DNA from: Dryomyza anilis
Taxonomy: Eukaryota > Arthropoda > Insecta > Diptera > Dryomyzidae
Assembly: GCA_951804985.1 (NCBI GenBank)
Contig: OX638131.1
Span: 5,990,630-6,054,629, forward strand
Reading direction: 5' to 3'
DNA: 64,000 nt
Positions 34,433-45,797 of the stretch are shown here, piece by piece; position 1 is the stretch's first letter; every line of letters begins with the position of its first letter. The position numbers were made by a program, and so were the translations under genes. The notes below the pieces were generated by a model. That model saw nothing but the letters and a program-made list of their open reading frames with translations, was not told where the DNA came from and did no database searches.

Positions 34433-35317
34433 TTTTATGTCTACCCTCTTAGTGTAAATTTAGGGTAATAGATAAAATTTCTACCAGGGTAACCAACAAT
34501 AAGAAAAACAGTAGCAGCAACAACTAGTTGACAATTGGCTGCCTTAAAAGGCTTTAATTAGTTGCATATGGCAGCGAAATGCTAAAATTAAATGCATTAA
34601 ATATAAAATACAGCTTGTCGTCGCCATGACGAAGATGTCAAAATTGACATTTGTTCGAATTGACATTAATTGTCAACAACGAATCATTTTCCCAGCGACT
34701 TTGCAGCAAAAAACGTCAAAATTTATGCAAAAATTGGTTGCAGTGACCAAAATCGATTCGCCCGCCGCGTGGCGCACTACACCAGGAAGTCATCCCCCCA
34801 ACCGTCAATAGTCGGCGCGGCGTTCAAATTGTGCACATGACAAAAATAAGTGCTTTAAAAATAAATTAAATACTTTGTTTTTTATTTCTTTTACAAGTCA
34901 ATTACGTAAAATTTTAATATAGTTTTTGTGAGTGTTGTTTTTTTTTGTTTTGAGAAAGTTGCAGCCTTTCTTTGTGACAACTTTTAGTTTAAATGGCTGC
35001 ATAAATAGTTTTTAAAGTATGCATAATGGATAAGGTTTTTAAATAATGGCGAAAGTAATTTCTGAAATATTTCACCGACTCGAAATATTTCAAATGCGGA
35101 ATTAAAAAGATTCGGAAATTTTAAAATTAAAAGGTGTCACAAAATTAATTAAAGAAATTTATAATTATCTTAAAGAGATTTACTTTTTTATGAAAGATTG
35201 TTGAGTGCTGATGAATTATATATGAATCAATTAATTCTTAAACACACTGATAATAGGATGTATGTGTTCAAATCTCTTTTATACATGACATATATCGCGC
35301 CATACACAAGAGTAGAT
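34433..35317. other. Spacer with a small unique island
   Basis: Positions 34490-34830 are GC-richer and transposon-free. A 61-codon frame at 34626-34811 has no support. The remainder is AT-rich. Confidence 0.4.
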
Positions 35318-35480
35318 ATTTGTTGCGCACACCAACGCTTTGCCCAACCAACTTATGCGATTCTCTCAACCGCTTAGTCGGTTCTTACAATTGAAAATCT
35401 GTTGAAATTTTGTTTAAACCGAATGAAGTTGTTTGTTACAACCAATTTTATTATTATTTTAACGTCATGCAAAAATTAAA
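35318..35480 (-). mobile_element. M2-family MITE fragment, reverse orientation
   Basis: TTGCGCACACCAACGCTTTG, CGATTCTCTCAACCGCTTAG and TACAACCAATTTTAT are complements of M2 internal blocks in the right order. The ends are degraded. Confidence 0.7.
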
Positions 35481-35596
35481 TATTAGCTCATTCAGCATAT
35501 ATTGGATTTAACTGACTTTATTAAAACTTCTTACTTAAGAACCACATTCTTTTTGTTTTAATTTGTCAAATATACGAATCGAAAGTGATGTATTTT
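35481..35596. other. Spacer
   Basis: ACTGACTTTATTAAAACTTC at 35508 is a stray copy of the array block seen from 35930 onward. Confidence 0.4.
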
Positions 35597-35921
35597 ACAC
35601 ACAGAAAAATCCTCTTTTAGCATGCGGTTGGAAAAATCAAAAAGTTAGTTGTACCAACTAACTTCATTCGGTTAAATCGAATGGTTTACAAATTTGCTGG
35701 CGGAACTGCCATTTTAGCCTATACACATGAAATATTAGTCTATACACACTCCTAACGGTTCCAATCTGTACTAAATGGTTCTAAACAAGTGCGAAATTGG
35801 TTGCAGTACAAACTACAACTCTCTTTATTTTGACATTAACAACCAACTAAGCGGTTGAGAGAACCGAATAAGTTAGTTGTACAAAGAGTTGGTTGGCGCA
35901 ACAAATTTCTATTCTGTGTGT
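35597..35921. mobile_element. M2-family MITE, best copy (325 bp)
   Basis: ACACACAGAA at the left is mirrored perfectly by TTCTGTGTGT at the right. It is non-coding. This copy serves as the reference for the family: GTTAGTTGTACCAACTAAC, CGGTTAAATCGAATGGTTTA, AACTAAGCGGTTGAGAGAAC and GTTGGTTGGCGCAACAAA. Confidence 0.88.
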
Positions 35922-35929
35922 ATGCTTAA

Positions 35930-36880
35930 TTGACTTTATTACAACTTCTGATCGAAATTCTTTCAAAATTAAGTTTTTGAATAGGAAATAAATGTCTTTC
36001 AATCGCATTTAATCCATTAAAGTTCTGAGAACTTTCTTTTGTCAAATATTTGAATCACAAGTGCAGTTTTTTCTTTTAAACTGACTTTATTACAATTTCT
36101 GATCAAATTCGTTTTAGAATTAGGTTTTTGAATACGAAATAAATTTCTTTCAATCGCTTTTAATCCATTAAAGTTCTGAGAACCGCATTTTATTTGATTT
36201 CTTTTGTAAAATATTTGAATCGAAAGTAAAGTTTTTTCTTTTTAATTCACTTTATTACAACTTCCGATCGAAATCATTTCAGAATTAGGTTTTTGAATAA
36301 AATATAAACTTCTTTCAATCGTATTTAATCCATTACAGTTCTGAGAACCGCATTCTATTAGATTTCTTTCTATTAGTTGACTTTATTACAACTTCTGCTC
36401 GAAATCGTTTCAGTATTAGGTATTTAAATACAAATAAATGTCTTTCAATCGTATGTAATCCATTGAAGTTCTGAGAACCGTATTTTATTCGATTTCTTTT
36501 GTCAAATATTTGAATCGCAAATGAAGTTTTTTTCTTTTTAACTGACTTTTTTACAATTTCTCATCGAAATCGTTTCAGAATTAGGTTTTTAAATACGAAA
36601 TAAATTCCTTTCAATCGTATTTAATCCATTTAAGTTCTGAGAACCGCATTCTTTTTCATTTCTTTTGTCAAATATTTGAATCGCAAGTGAAGTGTTTCCT
36701 TTTTAACAGAGTTTATTAGAACTCCTTTTTGAAATCGTTTCAGTATTAGTTTTTTGCATACGAAATAAATTTCTTTCAATCGTATTTAATCCATTTAAGT
36801 TCTGAGAACCGCATTCTATTTGATTTCTTTTGTCAAATATTTGAATCGCAAGTGAAGTTTTTGTTTTGACATTTTCTCGA
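35930..36880. repeat. Tandem array of about six 120-173 bp units
   Basis: Each unit carries GACTTTATTACAACTTCTG, CGAAATCGTTTCAGAATTAG, CTTTCAATCGTATTTAATCC and, in most, TTTGTCAAATATTTGAATCG. Starts lie near 35931, 36081, 36247, 36368, 36541 and 36708. The unit at 36247 is about 45 bp shorter. It is non-coding. Confidence 0.9.
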
Positions 36881-38290
36881 AAACTGTATTTTTGAAAATA
36901 ACTAATTTTTGAATTATGATTTTGTAATTACCAAAATAGGAAACCCTTTCAAATCTATACAAAAAAATCTATTTCGAAAATCATTATATAGTAATTGATA
37001 CGAACATGAAATGAGGGTGATACAGAATTTTCAATTTTATATAGGACTTATATCATTTACCATGTCTACATATTCGATCAATTCATGATATTCTAACTTT
37101 GACTTAAAATTTAAAACCTTCGATCGGCATTAATTAGAACTGCATACAAACGATTCTATCTTCAACTCAAATAATAGGGTTTCAAACAATTCTAATGATC
37201 TTTTATCAGATCTCAGCCATAGACTTTGCACAATTTCTATAGCACAAAGAACTATTATATGGCATAATAACGATCTATAAAATAATTAACGATGCCAACA
37301 ATAAAATCGATTAAAATACTTGAGTTGCCAACTCTTTGTGGAACTGTTCTAGGCAGCATAACTTTTGAGCAGTTTTTTCAATTTTATTTAATTTTTTAAT
37401 TGCACTACGTTGCTTTGAGGTTTTTATTATTTGCTGGCACTCATACACACCCCGATTTTATATATTTAATGTTTATTTTTTGAAATTTTTTTTGTTTTTA
37501 TTTTTTGGGAGACTGCCACGCGTCGCAAGATGTTGCAATGGCGCTGCAGTCTGGGTGACTTGGGGTCGCCGCAACTTGCAACAAGTTTCATTTTCAATTT
37601 TGTAATTAATTCGACACAATTAAAAAGTCATAAATTAGCATTGTCTTTAAAGCAAACAAAAAACGGCGCATGAATCGACTAAATATGGCTGCTGTTTTGC
37701 GTATAACGACGCAGTCGAAAAATAGGTCAACGTTGTGCCCGCGGGATTCGAAGACGTTGCTCTGGCTTTCCGCATCATGGGCCACGAATGTTCGCGAGCG
37801 AATGAACGACCGAACGGTGACGTGGCGCTAGGCTTATTTGGTATTTTTATTTTTTAATTTCGTAATTTTCGCATTTCGTAAATGTTACGAGAGACACGTA
37901 TAATGTTCGTTGATAATAATGATTGATATTTTTCAGTAGCCACCAACCAACCTGCAACATAAATGTAACGAGCCACATTTTAGTATATTAAACATCCTGC
38001 CGTTGTTCGATTTATCCGATACACGTTGTATTATTAAATTATTATTTAATGTTTGGCGCCACTCGGTGCAATTACTGCGCCGTACGATCACCTGTTGTCA
38101 ACACACTGTCATCTGGCTGTCTTCCAGGCTGGCGACAGCGTCAGCGACAACCCACAATTATGCCTCCAGACAGACCCTGCCCATGGCGCGCGCAAGGTCC
38201 GCCACAGACCAAACTACAGGTTTCCGATTGCATTTTTTTATCAATATTTTTCTAGGCTGTCGCAACTGCCAGGGTTGGACTGACCATATT
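36881..38290. other. AT-rich DNA, then a unique GC-richer island
   Basis: 36881-37490 is AT-rich without recognised features. 37500-38290 is transposon-free and GC-richer (GTCGCCGCAACTTGCAACAA, GACGCAGTCG). Three overlapping frames at 38003-38296 conflict and are not called. Possibly conserved intronic regulatory DNA. Confidence 0.4.
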
Positions 38291-38410
38291 TGGTAGACTT
38301 TTACTCTATTAGTGAAGACATGATCTTGAGCAGTTCATGTTTGTCTTGTAACTGATCGGGTTTTGATAGGGTAAAAATAAAATAATCAAGACCCTAGTAA
38401 AATGTCTACA
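38291..38410. mobile_element. 120-bp mini-MITE related to 23924-24056
   Basis: TGGTAGACTTTTACT is mirrored by AGTAAAATGTCTACA. The interior GTAACTGATCGGGTTTTGAT matches the 23.9 kb copy. Confidence 0.65.
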
Positions 38411-40260
38411 TTTTTGATTTGAATTGATTGTATCATAATCTGCCTCTTTTCTGCGCATACCCAAAATTTCTGCTATATAGTTTCAAAAATCAACACGAAA
38501 CCAAATTTCAGCCAGTTTTCAGGAATATTTAGGACAAGTTCGAACAAAGGTTATGGCAGATTTTTCAATTTTATGGAATTTTAGAGGCGGATTCACGGCT
38601 AGCTCTTAATGCAAACAGCGCCTTGGTCTGCTAAAAACCTCCCGAAAATATGTTCAGGGCTTCCGAAGCAAAATTTCTGGAATGTTTCCGAAAAAACACA
38701 AATACATGGTAGATTTAAGAAAACGTTTAGCAGGTTATCATATTTAGTAGAATTTGTATGGCAGATTTCCGTCATATTTTGAGAACGGGCAGAAGACAGA
38801 CAACTTTTGATACAAACTCCGCATTTGTTTGTGTACATTTTTGTAATATTTCCGAAAAAACAGATAAATGGTAGATTTTATAAAACGTTTAGAAGGTTAT
38901 CATAATTAGTAGAATATGTATGGCAGATTTCCAGTATATTTGAGCGGGACAGAAAACAGACAGCTTTTTATACAAACTTCTGCGTTTGCCTGTACAATTT
39001 CACAAATACATGGTAGATTTTAGTGAATGTTTAGCAGGTTATAGTATTAAGTAGAATTTGTATGGCAGATTTCCATCATATTTTGAGAACGGGCAGATAA
39101 CAGACAATTTTTTATACAAACTCCGCATTTGTCTGTGTAAATTTCTCGAATATTTCCGAAAAAACACAGATAAATGGCAGATTTTAGAAAACGTTTAGCA
39201 CGTTATTATATTTGGTAGACTTTGTATAGCATCATATTTTGGAAACGGGTAGAAAACAGACAACTTTTGATAAACTCATTTGTCTGTGAAAATATCTCGA
39301 ATATTTCCATAAAAACACAGATAATTGGTAGAATTTAGAAAAGGTTTAGCAGGTTACCATATTTGGTATAATTTGTATGGCAGATTCCCGGCATATTTTT
39401 TGAGCGGGACAGAAACCAGACAGCTTTTTATACAAACTCCGCATTTGCCTGCTCAAAAGCTGACCAAAAAATTACTCAAAACCATCTTGAACAAGCCAAC
39501 AATTAGGTATAGGGTCCCGAAACAAAATGTCTCTATTTTTTTAATATTTCTGCCTCAAACACAGATAACTGTTAAATTAATGGAATTTTGTGGAAACCAC
39601 ACAGATAAATGGAAGTTTGTGGCAGATTATCAAATTTTAAGAAATTTCAAAACAGATCTGCTCAAAATTTGATCAAAAAATGTCTCAATACTGCCTTTAG
39701 CCTGCCAACAATTTTGTTTAGGGTTCCGAGGCAAAATGTCTGTATTTTTTGTAAAATATGTCTGGTTAAAACACCGAAAAATGGTAAATTAATGGAATTT
39801 TGTGGCAAGGTTTCCTTTTTTGATGCCGTTCGAACTGTTTTTCAGGTCTCTTGTCAACATTTCTGTATTTTTTTATGAAATATTTCTTGCAAAAACACAG
39901 GTAAATGTTAATTTAATAGAATTTTTTGGGAAAATTCAATTTTTTGGGGCCGATTGAAAACGATAAGTTCGGTTTTCAGCCCCTGATAAAATGTATGGTA
40001 TTTTAAATTACAATTTCCGGCATATTTCCGTCATATTTCGGGCAAACACACAGATCAATGGAAGTTTGTGGGAAGCGTATAGCAGATTATCAAATTTTAT
40101 GGAATCGTAAAGGCAGATGTTAGGCATAATTAGCAAACGGACAAATAACAGACAGCTTTTAATACAAACTACGCTTTTGGCTGTTTGAAATATGTCGCAA
40201 AAAATGTTTCTAAACTCTTTTAACCCTGCCAAAAATTGTGTCCGGTGAGTCCACCCCTGC
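38411..40260. repeat. 143-163 bp tandem array with degenerate flanks
   Basis: The block CACAGATAAATGGTAGATTT followed by GAAAACGTTTAGCAGGTTAT recurs near 38695, 38857, 39000, 39163 and 39313. Related half-units with TTTGTGG, GGTTCCGAGGCAAAATGTCT and CAGACAGCTTTTTATACAAA continue to about 40230. Frames such as 39325-39672 are by-products of the repeat. Confidence 0.82.
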
Positions 40261-41979
40261 CCTGAAGTCACCAAGTTAGGGCAAACGTTGCGCGCCGGCA
40301 CAACTATCAAGCGGCAAGTTCGACTGACGTACGTCGATGACGTGACGTGACGCGACGTTGCCTTTTGTCTTTTGCTGTCACCGTGAGTGAAAAGTGCTTT
40401 AATTATGCGTTGTGTTCGATCGCGTCTGCGATCAGCGGATGCCAAAGATCGTCAGGATAAATTATTATTATTTTTTATTTTGAAAATAGCAAACGTTGCA
40501 ATTAGCTGCAGAAAAACCAAACCAAACAAAATAAATGAAATGTTGATCGTTCGACTGATAAGTTGATCACGTGACGATCGTGTTTGTGATGGAAAATTCA
40601 AGCGAAATTGCGTTGGCCACAGCGACAAAACCAACAGCATTCGATTCTTTAGCGGTAAAATGATGTCGTGCTCGCTTCGGTCGTCTCTATAGCTGTCTCG
40701 CTTGCGCGTAGGCTGCAGATTGACCGCGTGCGCGCGGTATTGCGAAATTCGTGCCGTGACCATTATTGAAATGTTGCTAATGAGAAATTAATTTGAGGGG
40801 TTGCTGTTGATGATGACGATGTTGCTGCTGTCGTTCGGTCGGCCGGTCAATGTTGCTGCTGCTGCTTGCGGTGATGATGTTGCTGCCAATTGTTGCTATG
40901 CCACTTGACTGGCTGATTGATTGACGGACGGACGTGCACACATTTGCAAATGAAAAATTTAACAAAATGAAAATGTTTGTTCAATTTTCCAAGTTGTTGG
41001 TGTCTGATGTTGCTGCTGTTGCTAATGCCGCCTAGCAACAACTGACACTCGAGCGCATTGGGCGGCACTTAATGCAATTTTAATTTTGCGCAAATCCGAT
41101 TTAATTACACGCTGCTGCTGATGTTGCTCCAATTAAACGCAAACACTTTAGCATCACTTTTGCAGTAACAGCAACAACACCAGTGGCATCAATTTGCAAA
41201 CATGCTTAGTTATCAACTTGAGAATTAAGGTCATGTTACGTCGCGTTATTAAAATTACTTCTAAATTTGTTAATAGTCTGAGGGCAGGTCGACCAAGTGA
41301 CTGCAAGACAGTTATTCAGACAGACATGCAGACAGATGGACAGACAGACAGAGAGCCGAACAGACAGCCGGACGGCGCTTAAGGCACCGTAAACCGGCTC
41401 CTATTTTTGAGCAGCCACTCAATGCACATTTAATAAATATTTTACGCACGCAATTACGTTCAATTAGCTGCGTATTTCAGCAACAACGACCATTAACAGC
41501 AGCAGCAACAATAACAGCAACATTAATTGCTATTGCTGCACGCACCCTTCCTTGTCTTCTTTTTGTTGTTGCGTACTCTATTTTTACTCTATTTTCCTTA
41601 GTAATTACAACGCAAAAACTTCTTTCAATTGCCAATTATTGGCGTAGTCCAACCACGCACAGTGGGCGTAAATGATGAAAATTTGAGTTTAATAAAAATT
41701 TTGATTTTATGTTTTATGAATTCTTAAAATATACATTTTGTTGTTTTTTTTTAAATATTTATCGTACTTGTTTTGAACTTTAATATTAAACGAATTATTT
41801 GACAAGAAAAATGTAACCTTTTAATGTAAAACGAAACAAATTCATCAAAAAACTTTAGAAAGTCCAATGACACAATTTAATTGAATGAAATAAAAAAAAA
41901 ATCGACGTTCTCAATCAAATTTTAAAATTGATCTTAGTTTAAACTTTAAACTAGATGCCTCTTTAAACTAGATGTCATT
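40261..41979. other. Unique GC-richer island with CAA/CAG and GACA repeats
   Basis: Contains ACGTGACGTGACGCGACG (40338-40357), GTTGCTGCTG runs (40820-40890) and a GACA-rich stretch (41315-41375). Frames at 40008-40445 and 40452-40763 (minus) show no domain. From 41690 it becomes AT-rich. Possibly conserved regulatory DNA. Confidence 0.4.
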
Positions 41980-42396
41980 TAAAAAAAAAAAAATTTTTTT
42001 TTGATAAAAGTTTTTTTTCGATAAAATTTTTTTCAACAAATTTTATTCGTAAAAAAAAAAATTTCGGAAATTTTTTTGTCCGATTTTTTTCGTCCGAATT
42101 TTTTTTTTCATATAATTTTTTTTTTATTTTATTTACTGTTATTTTTTAAATACCATGTTTACAACACTTTTATTTCGAATTATGTTATAATTTTTTTTTT
42201 AAATATTATGAACAAATTCATCTATATGACAATTCAAATTCATTGTATTGAATATTTTGTTCATATATATAATGAATGCATTTATTAATATCTCATTTAA
42301 TGAACGGTGGCATCAATATGATGAATCTGGTAGTTGCTGAAAAAATTCATAATATTTATGAATAAATTCATCATATTGAAGATTTTTTTTTCTGTG
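41980..42396. mobile_element. M1 MITE-like element
   Basis: The right end TTCATCATATTGAAGA, T-run, TTCTGTG and the internal ATTCATTGTATTGAATATTT, AATGAACGGTGGCATCAATA and GGTAGTTG blocks are clear. The left half is A/T homopolymer with TTTGTCCGA, so the left boundary is approximate. Confidence 0.75.
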
Positions 42397-43039
42397 TATA
42401 GACGTTTTAAAAAATATGAAAAAGTTAAACTAATTTTAAAGTTTCACTGAAAATCTGTGTTTTTTTATAAGAATCATGATCTCAAAACAAAATAATTTAA
42501 ACTGCTGATTTAAAATTAATTAAGACTGATTAGGTTCAGTTTTTCAGGCATATTTTCACATTAAACTTAGTTTAAACTAGTTATTATTTTGTCAATAATG
42601 AACATATCACAAATATTTGAACTGTCATATGAACTGGTTTCTAATTGTCTTTCTGTATGTACAATTTATAGACATTCGTACGCTTCGATTAAGAACTATA
42701 GACTTTTAAAAATGTGAAAAACTTTAAACTAAGTTTAAACTTGCACTGAAAAACTGGACCGTATTCAAATAATATAAAAATACGCCATGAATTGCACGGC
42801 CCTACACTCATTTTAGTGCAGAAAAAATAAAAATATTGCATTTTTTGTGGCGCTGACTTCGAAATCATATTTCTCAAACTGTCAATATTTTTTCAATAGA
42901 TAATTTTTTTTTGTTTTTTTTTATTTTTAACAAAATATAATTTCATTATTATAATAATTAAATTATCTTTCCAATATTAGTCACAAAAACCTTAATAAAA
43001 AAAATGGTTTGTTATGGGATCCTTTCCGTAAAACCTTGT
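42397..43039. other. AT-rich non-coding DNA
   Basis: Repeated AAACT/AGTTTAAACT words. No recognised feature. Confidence 0.45.
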
Positions 43040-43635
43040 TATACAGGGTAGTCTGCTTTGGGGTGCAAATACTTTAGGGACTGATTCCTTGGTTCATTTC
43101 ATGAAAAAAATCGTTCTAGAGTTACTGTCTATTTGGAACACCCAATGATATACAGGGTACTACAAGGAATGCTCCGCAAGGAAAACGGTAAGTGCGAAAT
43201 AAACATAGTGTATGAAGAAATTGTTTACTACACTATGATACATTTAAATATTAAAAAAAGATAAATAAAATAATAGATACAAATTTAAAGAAAAACGGAG
43301 GTTTATAAAAAAAAGTTAAAATAAAAATTTTATTTTTTTAATTTGATGAAAAAAAATCTCCTAGCGCACCACATAAAATGCCAATAATAAAATTTTCCTA
43401 GAAACTGTGATCGATTATCTTTAAAATGAATGAAATATTTTTGCTCAGGGCTATACATTGTAAAAGTTATAATTAAGTATACGGTTGTATAAATGTTTGT
43501 AAAGTAAATTTTGAAAACACCCTGTATACCGTAGGGTGTTCCAAATAGACCCTAACTCTATAACGATTTTTTCATGAAATAAACCAAGGAATCAGTTCCT
43601 ATAATATTTGCACCCCAAGCAGATCACCCTGTATA
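43040..43635. mobile_element. Long-inverted-repeat DNA element (about 596 bp)
   Basis: TATACAGGGT at the left is mirrored by ACCCTGTATA at the right. Similarity continues inward for about 120 bp (GGGGTGCAAATA against TATTTGCACCCC; GATTCCTTGGTTCATTTCAT against its complement). Complementarity also continues outward (GGATCCTTTCC at 43018, CGGAAAGGATTT at 43661), so the true ends may lie a little further out. No transposase is seen. A fragment occurs at 19060-19260. Confidence 0.87.
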
Positions 43636-44020
43636 TGGGGATTATATATGAACATTTTTCGGAAAGGATTTAAAATTTGTGGTCTCATTACAAATAACTG
43701 TTTTTTAGATTGATCAAATCAAAGCAGTTATTTTGAATTCGTTCTCTTTTTTATTGAACTCAATTTTATGAAATCGTCTGAATTGAAACTCGATCGAAAG
43801 CAGAAACAGCACGCTTTTCTATGGATAAAAACGTCTTTTGATTCTTTAAAATTTGTAATATGTATAGGTTAACATTAGAGACACAAATTTGTAAGTTTTT
43901 TAAATTTTGTTCAATTCTCAATTGATGAAAACATAAAAAATTGTTCTTCAAAATGCTTATGGTAGAAAAATCATCATTTCATTGTTCAAATTAGTAATAT
44001 TTATGATTGGTATCTAAATA
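43636..44020. other. AT-rich spacer
   Basis: A minus-strand frame at 43766-43951 lacks any domain. Nothing recognised. Confidence 0.45.
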
Positions 44021-44250
44021 ACACAGAACACAAAATATCATCTTCATATTGATGAATCATTTTAAAGAATGCTATTCATTAAACAAAATTTCAATCAAAA
44101 TATTTATTTTATCTGGTCAATAGGACTTAATAGTATACAAAAAATAAATCTTTTCATATAAAATCAATGGCAATGTCATGGTATTTTCTAGTATTTAATG
44201 GTATTTCCCGATAAAAATAATAATTTATCAAATTGACTATTTTTAATAGT

Positions 44251-44915
44251 AAACGAGTTGGGAAAATTAGGTCACATGGGTAAGTTCGGTTATATGGGGC
44301 GGACTATTATAGTCGGTCGGGCCCGACTATGGAATACCCTACACCATTTGTGGGATATTTAATTGTATATCTTAATTTTAAAGTATTTAATTATACTGAA
44401 CCTCCCCACCCTCAGAATATTATTCACATATCAGAAATTTAAATCTTATATCCCCATAATTTAAAAATTGATATAAAAGTATAAAAAACGAATACAAAAA
44501 ATTAGAAAAATGTAAATGGGCGGACCACTCCTATATTCAAAAATTTTGTAAGGATAATATTTCATAGATTTGATTTTAATAATTTACGGTTCAAATTTCC
44601 ACTATGAAAACCCGGGAAATAATAAAAAAAAAGTGGGCGGATCACGCCCATTTTTGGACCACATATTTTAAGGTGAATTCTAACAATACGTTTTAAACTT
44701 TATAACTATACCTTGAATACTTTTCGAGTTATTAGTTCCGAAAGAGTTATATAAAAGTGACTTGTATGGGAGGTGGGCGTGTCCGTTGACCGATTTGGCT
44801 CATTTTCAAACTCAGTTCCTACTTTTGGCTAAAATATATTGAGACGAAATTTTATCGCATTCTGAGCAAGACAGCAAGACGGACAGACAGACAGATCCTT
44901 CTTTATAATTTCTTA
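44251..44915. repeat. Unclassified dispersed-repeat-like segment
   Basis: Features typical of fly dispersed repeats: GGTCGGGCCCGACTATGGAA, ATACCCTACACCA, repeated GTGGGCGGA/GTGGGCGTG words and a GACGGACAGACAGACAGAT end segment. There is no coding frame, and the boundaries are approximate. Confidence 0.5.
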
Positions 44916-44965
44916 TATAATGCTGGTTCGACATGCATCAATTTGTAAAATATTTTGTTATACAT

Positions 44966-44969
44966 ATAT

Positions 44970-45020
<51 letters not shown>

Positions 45021-45022
45021 TA
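44966..45022. repeat. (TATT)n microsatellite
   Basis: About 14 uninterrupted tetranucleotide repeats. Confidence 0.97.
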
Positions 45023-45797
45023 ATTAGAAGTTGTTATTAATAAAAAATATATTTTAAAAAATATATATATTTTTTTTAATATATTTTTTTCCGAAAAAAA
45101 AAAAAATTGTATCAAAACTAAATATTTTTCGGACATTTTTTTTTAGGAATTTTTTTTTTCGGAGAATTTGTTGTTTGCTCAATTTTTTCCAATTTAATTG
45201 TTTAAGAAATTTTTTTTTTCGTATTTTATTTTCGAAAAACATTTTTTTTTTAAATTCGTATAAAATTTCTATAATTATTTTGAAATAAAATAGTCACATT
45301 TTTTTCAAAATTTTTTAAACCTGTATTTTTTTTATTTTCTCAGACATCTTCTTTTTGAATTTTATTTTCAATCAAACATTTTATTTTCGAAAAAAAAAAT
45401 GTTGGCATAAGTTTTTTTTTTTTGACAAAACATTTTTTTTCGGACAATTGTAATTTCCGAAAAACATTTCTGTTATTTTTATTTTAATGTATTTTGAAAA
45501 TAGAAAATTAGTAAAATATTTCAGTTTACGAAAAAATGTGATTTTGTAAATCTTAAGCAAGCAGTATTAAAGAAATAAATAATATAAACCTTACATGAAT
45601 TATAAATGCATAAATGTGAAAATGACTAACAAAAGTTGTTCATAAATTTGATGTTTAAGAACATCATATAGAACATGAAAAACATGAAATTTCAATTCAA
45701 TGAACGCAATGTTCCATATGATGAATCCGATAGTTGGTGAAAAAATTTCTAAAATTTATGAATAAAATCAACATATTGAAGATACATTTTTTTTGTG

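Larger units (their letters stand above)
44021..45797. mobile_element. M1 MITE-like element enlarged by internal insertions
   Basis: The left end ACACAGAACACAAAATATC with TTCATATTGATGAA lies at 44021. The conserved right half with GATGAATCCGATAGTTGGTG and AATATTGAAGA-like end finishes near 45797. The interior contains an unrelated repeat (44251-44915), an (ATTT)n tract and long A/T homopolymers (45040-45500), which explains a length about three times the usual. Confidence 0.6.
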
